From positions 6,448,001 to 6,512,000 of the forward strand of contig NC_057790.1 of NCBI RefSeq assembly GCF_014905175.1: 64,000 nt of DNA, read 5' to 3'. The notes under the pieces are model-generated. The model did not search any database and had not been told where the DNA came from. It was given only the letters and a program-made list of their open reading frames with translations. The position numbers and the translations under genes are program-made. This DNA is from Aphidius gifuensis. Taxonomy: Eukaryota; Arthropoda; Insecta; Hymenoptera; Braconidae. Positions 24,901 through 34,800 of this stretch are shown in pieces (position 1 is the stretch's first letter; each line of letters begins with the position of its first letter).

Positions 24901-27900
24901 TTGCATCAAGTACTGTGTGTTTATTTACTATATAAATATATAATAATGATTTGTTTTTTTTTTTTTTAACTAAAAAAGATAATTAAATTTTTTTGGACGG
25001 AAATAACTGCATCCTTGTGATAAAATTCTCTGAATTTTTTTCATGGTTACTATATATTTTAATCAATTTATATCACATTTTTTGCGGACTTTAATATTTT
25101 ATTATCACTAAAATGAATATTAAATTATATCAGTTTAAATATTAACATTTAATACTCGAAAAAAATGTTACGTTAACATATTTTTTTTATATTAGGGTTA
25201 TTATTGTTTAAATAAAATAGATGTAAAGTATTTAGTTTAAAATTAAGAGAGAATGGTAATTAAATATTTGCAAATGTTAAAATTTATTTTTACTATTTCA
25301 TTTTTATAAATAACAATTATTATAAATGTCATTTATACAACGAATTATCTTCCATTTATCTTATTGTTATGTTATTACTTCGTTTTATATTTATAATAAT
25401 AAATTAATTTTTTTATATTTTTAATTTTGTTTTCAAACAATTGTGACGAGTACAACTTTGTTCCTGAGCAGGCGAGCGAATAACGCGTTCACGAGTGCAG
25501 GATAAAATATCCGAGACGGGACGGTTGGGTACAAAGAAGCTTTAGTAGTACTTGAGCCGGGTGAAAGAACCAAGACGAAAAACGACAAGTATAAAAAGCA
25601 AGAAAAAAAAAAAAAGAATTATCCACCGAAAAAATAAAGTTGTAATAAGAAAAAAAAAAATCAAATAAACAATATAATAAAAAGGAGTATCACAAGTATT
25701 TTAACAAAAAAAAAAAAAAAAAGACAAAAAAAAAATTTGATTGATCAAAAGGATTTATATATATCTATACTATTAATAATAATAAAAAATAAAAAATACT
25801 CGTATTATGTACATCCACATAGGTATAAAAAAAAGGTATAATTTAAAATTGGCTATTTTGTGTCTTTAAAAAAAAAACACATCGTTTTAATATACAAGTA
25901 ATTTGAGACATGTAATTAGAAGCACCATGACCTCAACAAGATAAATGACAAAGTGGCCCCACACACACATATATTTATATAAAATTTTTTTGTCTGACTT
26001 TTACAACAAGCCACCAATATTGTCTGCATAATAATAAAATATATCTCGTGGAAGCCACACACGTGTCCGCAATTTAACTCCGCAGCTTGATCTAAACTTT
26101 TTAAATCGTCGACATGATAATAATAAAATTCAAAACTAAAATAAAACTTTAAAATTAATTTAAAAAGAGATTTAATATTAAGTACATATAAATAAAGAAA
26201 AATTCATGCTAATGATATACTGATTTGATATTTAAATTGGATATTCATGTTTTAATATTTTCATTAATTATTTTATAAAATTTTACTTTTTTCTTTTTTG
26301 ATTAAAAAGTAATGTTGTTAATTAGTATTATCATTATGCTATCAATGGTTATTTAAATTATTTTTAAAACACCTTTGTATATTTTATTTAAAAGGGAGAG
26401 ATGAGAGTCAAATTATGTTTGTCTGCATACTATCGATATTCATGCAATCTCGTCAAACCGGTTACCATAAAAAAAAAAGTTTAAACTCACCTGGTAAATT
26501 CGCTATTCAGTCTAGTTACCATTTTTTTAGACTAAATTTTTCATTCATTTCAACAGCACAAGTATATTTAATTTAAAAAAATAAACCAACAAAAAATTGA
26601 GCAATAATTTTTCCCAAAAAAAACATATAGAAACTATTTATTTTTAATTTTTACATAATTCTAATTTAAAGCTTTTTAAATTTGATTTTTTTTTTTCACT
26701 TCTAAATTTTATATTATGCTGATTTTTTTTTTATATGATCGTTTGTATATTTATCGTTTAAAATTCAAACGTTATTGACCCAAGAACATTTTTTTTTTTT
26801 GCCTGAAGATCAAGACCTACTGTAAATTCATTTTAATACGAAGCCGCGCCCCAATGTTATCCTTCCGACCTTCTATGTATCCTTTATCTCGCATGTATAT
26901 TTTTTTTATGATTATTTTATTTTTTACTTTATCATATTTTCTCAACCATGTATAATAATCTTCTCATGAAAACTTTTTTTATATATAAATTTGATTTTTT
27001 TTTTTATACATATAGCATGTGTCTTTACCACCCCTCTGGGATTTCCGCATGCCCAACGCAAGTTCATTGCCACCCAGTCAAAATATTTTTTTTTGCTCTT
27101 TCATTTAGGAATAAAAATAATATGATTTTTTTAATGTCTTAAGACTGTCTTAAATTTAATAAAAATAATTATTTTCAATTTTAATACAACGTGCCAAAAT
27201 CTGCTTGAAACTTTCACCCTATTTTTATATATTTTCCCCGCCAATTTTCGTTGATTCCGTGGGGAGTATGAGGGGTTTGAATAGCAGCATATAAAAATAA
27301 TCAAAACAGATAAAACGCATCCTTCTGTTCAATGAGATTGAGATGATTACAGAGAGAGAGATAAAAAATTAAATCATTTAAAATGGAAATTAGATGATTA
27401 CAAAGAGACATAAACAATCATCCAAAATAAAAATTATGTATCGTATAAAAATATATTGACTAGATTGTTTATTATTTTTTCTTTCTATTCGATATATTTT
27501 TAAGGCAATTGGTTGACTATTACACATAGCGCTGTTAATTCTAGTGTCAATAGAAAATCAAAAAAGAAATCAAATATTTTGGAGTAAAATTAACTAAAAA
27601 ATGGAGTAAAAATAAAAAGAGAAAGTGAAAAGAATATAGAAAAAATAGGAGAATGAATAAATGGTATAAAAGAAATAAAAAATCAAACTTGCTTTGCAGT
27701 TAGAGGGTAATCACAGGGCGCCGTAGGGGCGACCACTCGTTTTATTCTCCAGCATACACAGGGTTTTATGATTCATCCCCACATATCGTAAACCAACGGA
27801 AATGCCGCATGCTATGAACAAAAAGACCCCTAAGCAGTCACCCGAGAATCATCACATACATACGACTAATCAATACTTTCATTGTTATTTTAATAAATTT

Positions 27901-28094
27901 TGCAACAATATTCATTCAAAATGTGCATTTATACATCTTGTTTTTTTCACAAAAAAAAAAATACATAATCAAACACAGAGTTGATAATAAACCATAAACA
28001 AAAATACAATTTATGTCTTATGTAAAAATGGAAATATATTTAATTTGTACTTACCAAGACACAAGACAACGAGACTCCTTAAAAAGGAGCTCAT
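8982..28094 (-). CDS. otk: off-track / PTK7 receptor pseudokinase locus, internal exons not seen
   Basis: Three exons of one PTK7-type gene lie in the correct order: signal peptide 28055-28094, Ig domain 1 19858-20160, and pseudokinase plus C-terminus 8982-9906. PTK7/Off-track proteins are surface receptors acting in Wnt/planar polarity and plexin signalling, with several Ig domains (seven in vertebrate PTK7), one membrane span and a catalytically dead kinase domain. The remaining Ig domains and the membrane span should lie between 9907 and 19857, but I find no frame with Ig or membrane character there. The visible phases confirm a gap: the Ig exon ends in phase 1 while the kinase exon needs two carried bases, so direct joining shifts frame and soon stops. 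Either the exons are missing from this sequence (assembly loss or deletion), or they are too short for me to recognise. Identification of the two domains is firm; integrity of the gene is not. Confidence 0.8.
10011..10758. repeat. Two-copy tandem repeat of about 395 bp beside the pseudokinase exon
   Basis: Copy 1 is about 10011-10405 and copy 2 about 10406-10758. Both begin with TAAATTTCATTCAATTTTTT, contain TATTTTCGGG and AAAGCTCCATTTATTTAAA in the same order, and end in a run of A followed by ATTCATTTT. The copies differ by small indels. They lie in the intron just upstream of the pseudokinase exon. Confidence 0.65.
10759..14270. other. off-track intron, no coding content seen
   Basis: AT-rich with long A and T runs. 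The one GC-richer patch, 12540-12780, is purine/pyrimidine biased and has no Ig-like or membrane-protein reading on the minus strand. Open frames here are dominated by Lys or Phe runs. Homopolymer runs near 12370, 12485 and 10860 would make assembly difficult. Confidence 0.5.
14276..14460 (+). mobile_element. tRNA-derived SINE-like unit
   Basis: The plus strand shows a B-box-like GGTTCAAACC (14341-14350) preceded about 45 bases upstream by an A-box-like GCTCGTGGTTAAGAG (14291-14305), the spacing of a tRNA-type RNA polymerase III promoter. No complete tRNA cloverleaf can be drawn. The 3' part ends in two copies of a 30-base unit containing GTCTTTGATCAATTATA (14403-14430 and 14433-14459), like a SINE tail repeat. 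Confidence 0.5.
14511..14601. repeat. 91-bp imperfect hairpin
   Basis: The left arm TGGCGTATGGAACAAATAT (14511-14529) pairs with the right arm ending ATATTTGTCCCAGACGCCA at 14601. On the minus strand two differences become G-U pairs, leaving one mismatch in the outer 23 pairs. The size and pairing suit either a foldback element or a microRNA precursor. A looser hairpin with a similar core lies at 64-133. Confidence 0.5.
15067..15235 (+). repeat. 165-bp interspersed repeat, copy A
   Basis: This segment reappears in inverted orientation at 21023-21180, sharing CGAAATTCGTCATTTAT and GATATGATAAAAAAATATCAA. It has no coding capacity and is probably a short nonautonomous element. Confidence 0.6.
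17097..17810 (+). repeat. Interspersed repeat of about 715 bp, copy A of an inverted pair
   Basis: The block matches 40521-41241 in reverse complement over its whole length with few differences. Shared landmarks include GTTGGACACAAGAACAAAG (one base differs), GCGTTGTTCTTGCGCCC, TATCCACAGGATATTTTCC and CCACTCGAGGATAATTTATT. It has no significant open frame, so it is a nonautonomous element or a recently duplicated segment. Confidence 0.7.
17811..19857. other. off-track intron, no coding content seen
   Basis: AT-rich intronic sequence. GC-richer patches at 18040-18200 and 18780-18930 show no Ig-like reading on the minus strand. This is where the exon following Ig domain 1 would be expected first. 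Confidence 0.45.
19858..20160 (-). CDS. otk: off-track Ig domain 1 exon
   Basis: The exon runs from an acceptor (TTTTTTTCAG before 20160) to a GTAAGT donor after 19858, entering and leaving in phase 1. It encodes a classical Ig domain: VIEGSPVRLRCETQ (first cysteine), YSWKLDGQNLAP (core tryptophan), and VLDSGNFVCLAYHEQSG (DxGxFxC with the second cysteine), then AKINVQ. The wording and length fit the first Ig domain of PTK7/Off-track, directly after the signal peptide. The carried base and first two bases give Val, continuing the leader as LCLVEIARSQG. Confidence 0.85.
20978..21225. repeat. 45-bp direct repeats around copy B of the 165-bp element
   Basis: AGCGCCCCGCAACACC begins both 20978-21022 and 21181-21225; the two 45-bp copies differ at two positions. 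Between them, 21023-21180 is the inverted partner of 15067-15235. The layout could be an element captured between duplicated sequence, or a two-unit array in which one unit has lost its insert. Confidence 0.6.
22461..23080 (+). mobile_element. Nonautonomous element of about 620 bp ending in a hairpin, copy A
   Basis: The segment matches 52374-52992 in reverse complement. One end is a near-perfect hairpin, 23050-23080, in which ACGTAGGTG pairs with CACCTACGT. The interior has AGCAGGGCTGCCAACACTGC and CCGCTATTTTGAAAACG (minus strand, one base differing between copies). The 68-codon open frame on the minus strand (22502-22708) is not convincing as a protein. The terminal hairpin recalls Helitron 3' ends, but I do not see a clear CTRR terminus. 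Confidence 0.6.
23081..28054. other. off-track intron 1, no coding content seen
   Basis: AT-rich intron between the signal-peptide and Ig exons. GC-richer islands at 25440-25590, 26840-26900 and 27690-27850 carry no supportable reading frame; they may be regulatory. Confidence 0.45.
28055..28094 (-). CDS. otk: off-track signal-peptide exon
   Basis: ATG at 28094 opens MSSFLRSLVVLCL and the exon ends at a GTAAGTA donor after 28055 in phase 1, which matches the Ig exon at 20160. The spliced leader is basic-hydrophobic and typical of a secretory signal. It is too short to appear in a standard open-frame search; it is supported by phase match, hydrophobicity and donor strength. Confidence 0.75.
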
Positions 28095-28329
28095 ATTGAA
28101 ACCCATAAACTCAGCAAAATATATTTTTGCAAAATAATAAAACACTTGTTTATTTAGTCTTATTTTATTTCTTCTTATATTATATTTTTTATAATATTTA
28201 TAATAATCATATTCACATAATTATTTATAGTTTATAAAAATAACACAGTTGTCAAAAATAATGACACTTTTATTTTACTTTTTTTATGTTAAATTTAAGA
28301 ACAACAGATTGGAGAGACGCGTGATGCTG

Positions 28330-28335
28330 AACTGA
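28330..28335 (-). promoter_or_regulatory. Possible initiator of off-track
   Basis: The minus strand reads GCGTCAGTTCAGC, containing a full insect initiator TCAGTT with start near 28333, about 239 bases before the off-track ATG. It lies in a GC-richer patch (28310-28460). There is no clear TATA box or downstream element, so this is a weak call. Confidence 0.3.
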
Positions 28336-28624
28336 CGCATCTTGGGTTTACATTTTAGGAATTTTTCATTTGGAGCAGAGAGTAGAATGAACCGGTGAAA
28401 TCCCCTCCATCAATATACCCTTTACATGCAGGAGTTGCTAACTGATAATTGTCGATAACTTTTACTTGAAAGTTTTACCGATAGAGGGATTGTCGAATCG
28501 AAAAACATACCAGCTGTAGATAAATTTGGAAAATAAATTTACTCAATCGTTTTTTTTTTAAGTTCCATTGATGTCATTGCATCACAGGCTTGATATATAT
28601 TTTTGATGAAAAAATAATACTGGC

Positions 28625-28747
28625 TAATGCAACAATCCTTTTTTTTGTTATACAGGTGATTGCAATAATTATGGATTTTACTTGGCTACTCTGGGGTCTT
28701 AATTATTGTAATTACCTGTGTAATAAAAAAAGAGGATTGTTGCATTA
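28625..28747. repeat. 123-bp palindromic element, copy 1
   Basis: Arms of about 47 bases: TAATGCAACAATCC at the left end pairs with GGATTGTTGCATTA at the right end, and ACAGGTGATTGCAATAATTA pairs with TAATTATTGTAATTACCTGT. The loop (about 28674-28699) contains CTACTCTGGGGTC. It looks like a foldback MITE or a long RNA hairpin. Confidence 0.6.
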
Positions 28748-29359
28748 ACGTGTAAATTAATAAGTAGTTAAATCTACTGAGCCCCAGGAAAATAATAATG
28801 ATAATACAAATTTCAAGACAGATTTATGAAAATTAAAGTTGCTGTAGTTGATAAATCGAACTGAATAAACCTTCAATATTTAAATGGATAAATTTATTAC
28901 TCAGTAACTTTTTCTTTGGATCATGTGAACTATCTCAAATAATAAATTACAATTGACTGCAAAATTTAATGTATCGAAACTGTCATCTAAATATGTGTTG
29001 AAAAACGGCTGATACATTAGCAATTAATATCATCAAATATTCATAGAATCTAGAATTCATAAATTTTTTTTAATTGAGAATATTTCTAATTTCTCCGACT
29101 TTCTCCGTCTTTTTTTCGACTATTACGATAATGACACATGACGATAACAAATCTCCGCCTTAAAAATTTCTCCACATGCGTAAAGATTTTTAATATCGTC
29201 TCTATTGTATGGAAAAATCACAGAAATTCACTCAAAGTCATGGTAAGTCAATTCAAGTTTTCTCATTGAAAACAAAAACCAATATTTTCATTTATACTTT
29301 AATTTCTTAATATTATTATTTTATTTTTATTAATTTTTTAAATATTCACATCATTATTT

Positions 29360-29362
<3 letters not shown>

Positions 29363-29406
<44 letters not shown>
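29363..29406. repeat. TA dinucleotide microsatellite
   Basis: Alternating AT run with two C interruptions, inside copy 1 of the tandem duplication; the matching part of copy 2 is much shorter. Confidence 0.8.
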
Positions 29407-29413
<7 letters not shown>

Positions 29414-29533
29414 ATATTTATATAATTTTAATTAATTTATTTTACGCATATATATTCAATCGTTTCTCAAGTTCTATTGATGTCATTGCATCACAGGCTT
29501 GATATAGATTTTTGATAAAAAAATAATACTGTC

Positions 29534-29656
29534 TAATCCAACAATCCTTTTTTTTATTATACAGGTAATTACAATAATTATAAATTTTACTTGCCTACTC
29601 TGGGGTCTTAATTATTGTAATTACCTGTGTAATGAAAAAAAAGGATTGTTGCATTA
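29534..29656. repeat. 123-bp palindromic element, copy 2
   Basis: Second copy of the hairpin, carried by the tandem duplication. The stem is retained, with several differences in the left arm, and the loop again contains CTACTCTGGGGTC. Confidence 0.6.
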
Positions 29657-31896
29657 ATCAGTAACCAGTGTATTAACTTTATGTAAAAAAAAAGCCCACC
29701 TAACAAATAACAAAAACGCATGTTGGAAATTTGATATTATTTATTTAATAATTTTAGTTTTAGATTATTTAAACCTACCTAAATATATTTTGAGATCTGA
29801 TTAAATTGATATTAAATTAAAGTTGAAATAATTAATTCAAATAATTAATTAAAATACAATATTTAAATCTAAATATTCTAACAACGCAGAAATGCATCTG
29901 ATAAAATAATGATGCATACATCTATAATCAAACATATAAAATTAAAACCACTAACGAACACTCTAAAAATATTTAGATGGAATACTTAGTAACTTTTTCT
30001 TTGGATCATGTGAACCAGCTCAAATAATAAATTGCAATCAACTGGAAAAGTATATAAGAAAACTGTCATATAAATATATGTTGGAAAATGACTGATACAT
30101 TAGCAATGAATATCGTCAAATATTCTTAAATGTTTTTTATTAATTATTATTGAAAATATTTCTAATTTTTTATTTCTCCGACTTTCTCCGTCTTCGATAA
30201 TAATACCACATGACCGAGATAAATCTCCGCCTTAAAAATTTCTCCGCATGCGTAAAGATTTGTAATATGATCTCTTTTGTATGGCGAAAATCACAGGGAT
30301 TCATTGGAAGTTTGGAAGTCAACTTAATATAAAAGCTTTCTCACTGAAAATAAAAATCAACGTTCTCATTAACTTTAATTTCTTAATATTATTATTTTAT
30401 TTTTATTAATTTTTTATATATTCAAATCATTATTTATACATATATATTTATATAATTTTTATTTTTTTATTTTACATACATATTTGCCACTTTTTTTAAA
30501 TTTATTATTTTATTATGGCATTCAACTAAAACAATGTGAAATTTACTAAATAAATTTTACAGCATTTTAGAGCAACTCTTTTCTCCGTTTTTTTTTTTTT
30601 AATATTCCATATTTCCATTGAATATTCATTGGCTCATGGATATTCTTAGTTATACAAGAAATAATTCACTGCAATCGATTTTATACGTGAAACATAATGA
30701 TCACATGAATTAATAGTCAACTCAGTTTTGCACAATTCCAATTATTTATTATTTTTTTTTCTTTTAAATTCCATTAACATAAAAATCATATTACGAATTT
30801 TTAGATTTATTTTATTTACTTTCAGAATCAATTTATTGATACTTTTTTGTAAATATTACAACTATCTATTATTAACTTACTCATTACAGAGTTTATTTAT
30901 ATTATGTACACTAATTATATATTTTTTAATTATTTATATTTAATTTAATTTCAAATTTTTCATATTATATCATTAATTTTTTTATTTAGATTTTCATTTT
31001 TTCATTTAAAAATCAGAAATTTATCGATCGACACTAATGGCCGGATATAGATATTACAATTTTATATAGTTAAAATATTTTCACGCGTGGATATTGGCAC
31101 TGTTTACACTGACCATATAAAATTTACAAAAATTGTTTCGTGTTTTTTTTTTCATTGAAAATTTATAACTTTTATTCATTCAATCGAAAAATTAAATTAT
31201 AATGATTTAATAAAATCTTATATTTTTTTTCAAATTTTATTTATCATCGATATGTTTTAAATTTATCAATAAGAATGTTTTAATTTATTTTTTTTTATTT
31301 GCCACTGTACAAAAATAATATTAACAATAATAATAAACAGATTACAATTTCGTTTTTTTAAATAATTTTAACGATCAAATGGAATTTTTTTTTTTTTTCA
31401 GTGATATGTACTGGCAATCAGTGATCGGCTAACCATTAAAATTATTTCATATTTCTGTTATAAAAACAAAAAAATAATCCATTGATAATTTATATTTATT
31501 TTTCGCTCGCTACAACTTTCATAAATATGATAAAAATTTATCAACCCAGTCACACTTATGTCTCTTAAACGCAATTACACTTAATAAATCATTTTAATAT
31601 TTTTAAATTAATTATTAATTATAAAAATGACACAAAATGTCATTTAATAATCATCAAAGCCTTTATGTTTGATGTGAATTTTATACAGCACTCACAGAAT
31701 TTTGCTTTACAAATAATAAAAAGAAAGAAAAAAAAAAACAAAATCACTGACTAGCCGCCTGATATGTACGACAATCGTCTTATAAACAATTATCATTTAT
31801 GAATTTTAATTTTTGTTAAATATCCACTTGGATATAATTATTATTTATATATGTATAAATTAATTTTTATTTTATTTTTTATTGAAATAAAAGTGT

Positions 31897-34800
31897 TCAT
31901 TTTCTTTCACCCCATCCAGCACTGTTGTAAAACCATGAAGAGGCATTTTCATCCCTCGTTTTACTCCACGTATTGTCAAGACTTCCAGCACCAGAATCCT
32001 GGAGAAAAAAAATTTTTTTTTCCTTATTAAATTGTTTACAAAATTATTCTATTTATAAAAAAAAAAATTAATAATATAAAACTCACTACCACGTTAAGTT
32101 GATGTGGTGCTGGTGAAAGGTAATCCATGTTTGAATAATAGGATGAATAATTTTGATAACACTGTTGTTGTGAGGCACTTGTTGTCCATGCAAGTCTCTG
32201 ATGATCTCCAGGGAATGTACCACCATTTTCCGTTGTTGCTGGACTCCAAATACTACTGCTACTACCACCACTACTGTACACTGTTCCACCCAACTGAAAA
32301 ATAATTAAAATTCATTAAAAATTAAATTTAAATAAGAAGAAAAAAAAAAAAGTATAATAGTTTAACAATAAAAAAAAGAGGGGACATTGTTTTTCTTTTA
32401 AAAACATCATGTAATATGTTTTTTTATTTTATTTTTGTTTATTTTTAGTGATATCAAATTACTGGGTCTGTATTGTTCATTATCATAGGGTGGAGGTCAT
32501 TGTACAAAGTGAAGCCCACAAAAAACAACTACTTGTATGTAATTTAAATTTCAAGAGCCACTAAATAATTTGAAAAAATTTTTAAATCAATACATATTTT
32601 TTATAAAACCACAATTACAGGGGAAAAGGGTGCAGAGTTACCTGCGATCGATAAAGCAGGGCTCTTCGATGATTTTGTAGAGGCTGAAGGTCAAAGTGTG
32701 AATTTTGTTGATAACTTACACTCGGTGGTGTCGTGCTTGCAGCAAATAGTAGTCCAGGGGCGCCACCAGTTGGTTTATATTGAGGTGAATCTCGTAAAAG
32801 TGCTGGTGAACTTGCAGCAGAACTTCCGGTACCACCACTTCTATTTAAAAAATAAATAAATACATTAATAATATTTATAATTAAATTAAATTATTAAAAT
32901 AATCATGATTATATTTGTTTGAAAAAATTATGAATGAATAAATAAATATGAAAAATTAAATTTATGTTTAAAGGTATCATAAGAATATAAGGTTTACACA
33001 CTCGAGTGGTAAATGGGAAGCTGGCTCTAACAGGTAGGTAATTCTAAGTAGAGATAATCTTACTGGTTAAAGCTCTCTTCTCTAATATATATATACATTG
33101 ATGTATATGTATTTATAAATATAAATATAATAATATAACCCGAAGCCTCATAATGCTTGAACGACCACCTCCAGGAAGGATCACCTCTTTTGATCGACAT
33201 TCTGCGATTATAAGCGGTTAAGGCCACAAGATACAACTGAGCTTACTTATTTTTTTTTTTGACGATATAATAAAAAAAATAAAATTCAATAAAAAATAAA
33301 AAAATACTTTGCTATTCATACAAAAAAAAAAAGAAAAAAGAAAGGGCTAAAAATAAGTGGAAGAAAATGGATTTTTAGTGATGATCGGAATCTTTGAACT
33401 TGATGAGGGATAATAATATTTGTGAAAAATGAAAAAAAGAATTAAAGAAAAGAAAAAGATAATAAAAAAAAAAAAAAATTTATAAATACTAACAGTGGTG
33501 TTGTTGCTGGGACGGACGCAGCGGGTGTTGGAGTTGTGGCTATCGAAGGGCTTTTGCCGGCGGGTGAATTGTTGACCGGATTTCCCGATGGCTTCTTCGA
33601 CCTCGGCGCCTTCTCTTGTTGTTGCTGCTGTTTCTGCTGTTGTCGACATTTTGCTCGGCGATTTTTGAACCACACCTATTTTATTTTTACATAACAGAAA
33701 AATTTAAAAATTAGTTGAAATATTTGAAAATTGAAAAATTTGCGATTGGAAAATATTGGAGGGATTGAGGTAATGATTGAGGGGAAAGGAAAAACCAAAC
33801 AACATTGTTAATATCCGATTATCCTATAGGCTTCAAAATTGCTGGAGCATTTTATTCACTGGCATTTATCCATCAAGGGTTTATATTCGATTTTATAAAT
33901 ATATTTTGTCAATTTACACATATTTTCAATGAAATTCATTTATAAAAATATTATCAATCAGCATGTTAATGTTATTTTCTCGAATGAAATTTTCAATTTA
34001 ATATTTTTAAAACCTATTTTCATTTTCACTATAAAAACTTTTGATATTATTGTTATTTGTTATTTTTTTTTTGCAAAATTATATTATTAAATTATTGTTT
34101 TTTCAATGAAAAGTTTGCAGTTGAGAACATTGTGAAAAGGAGAGCCGCTGGGAAGCCCTGCTCGATCAATGTTAGACGAGTAGCAAAGCTTGGGTTTCTC
34201 TGGATTTTCTGGGGAAACGCGCAGCTCTGCAAAACTATGTGCCAAGTTTTTTTTTTTTTTTTTATCTTATCAGCTAATATAATTGATTGATTTTTATTTT
34301 AAAAATTTGTATTAAACTAATTTATAAATAATAGAAATAATTTCATTTTTCCACTTTATTTGCAAAAGAAAAATGTAAAAATTTTTATATTTTTCGAGTG
34401 TTGAAACACGCCTACATGTTAAAATATTTAATAAAATTTATTTAAAGGTTTAATTAACAAATTATAAATATTAATTTTCTATTTATATTCAATTAATCAT
34501 ATTTTTTTTTGCCCAAATATCAAAACCAACTCAAAAAAATTATGTAATTTAAATTTTAATATTTTTTATTATTATCCAAACATTCATTTAATTATTTAAA
34601 TAAAAAAAATATAAAAAAATTTCAGTTACAACATTTAGAATGATATATTTTCCATTGATATTTATAAATATTTTTTTTTCATTTCCAAGATAATAACCGT
34701 TTGACTTGCATATGTAATATAAAAAAAAAAAAAAGATAAATAGACAAGTTGCAAGGATGTACGTGCACAGTACTATGGAATGATTCAGAAGGTATGTTTC

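Larger units (their letters stand above)
28544..30482. repeat. Contiguous tandem duplication of about 0.9-1.0 kb upstream of off-track
   Basis: Copy 1 (28544-29456) and copy 2 (29457-30482) share ordered landmarks: CATTGATGTCATTGCATCACAG (last 20 bases identical in both), a long hairpin, CTTTTTCTTTGGATCATGTG, TCTCCGACTTTCTCCGTCTT (with indels) and CATGCGTAAAGATTT. Copy 2 has about 200 extra bases after its hairpin. The copies are diverged, so the duplication is not very recent. No gene is visible in either. Confidence 0.7.

Noticed and set aside
33347..33673. 108-codon minus-strand frame overlapping otd exon 3
   Set aside because: Alternative frame of the same exon; the homeodomain frame has the conserved WFKNRRAKC and correct splice phases.
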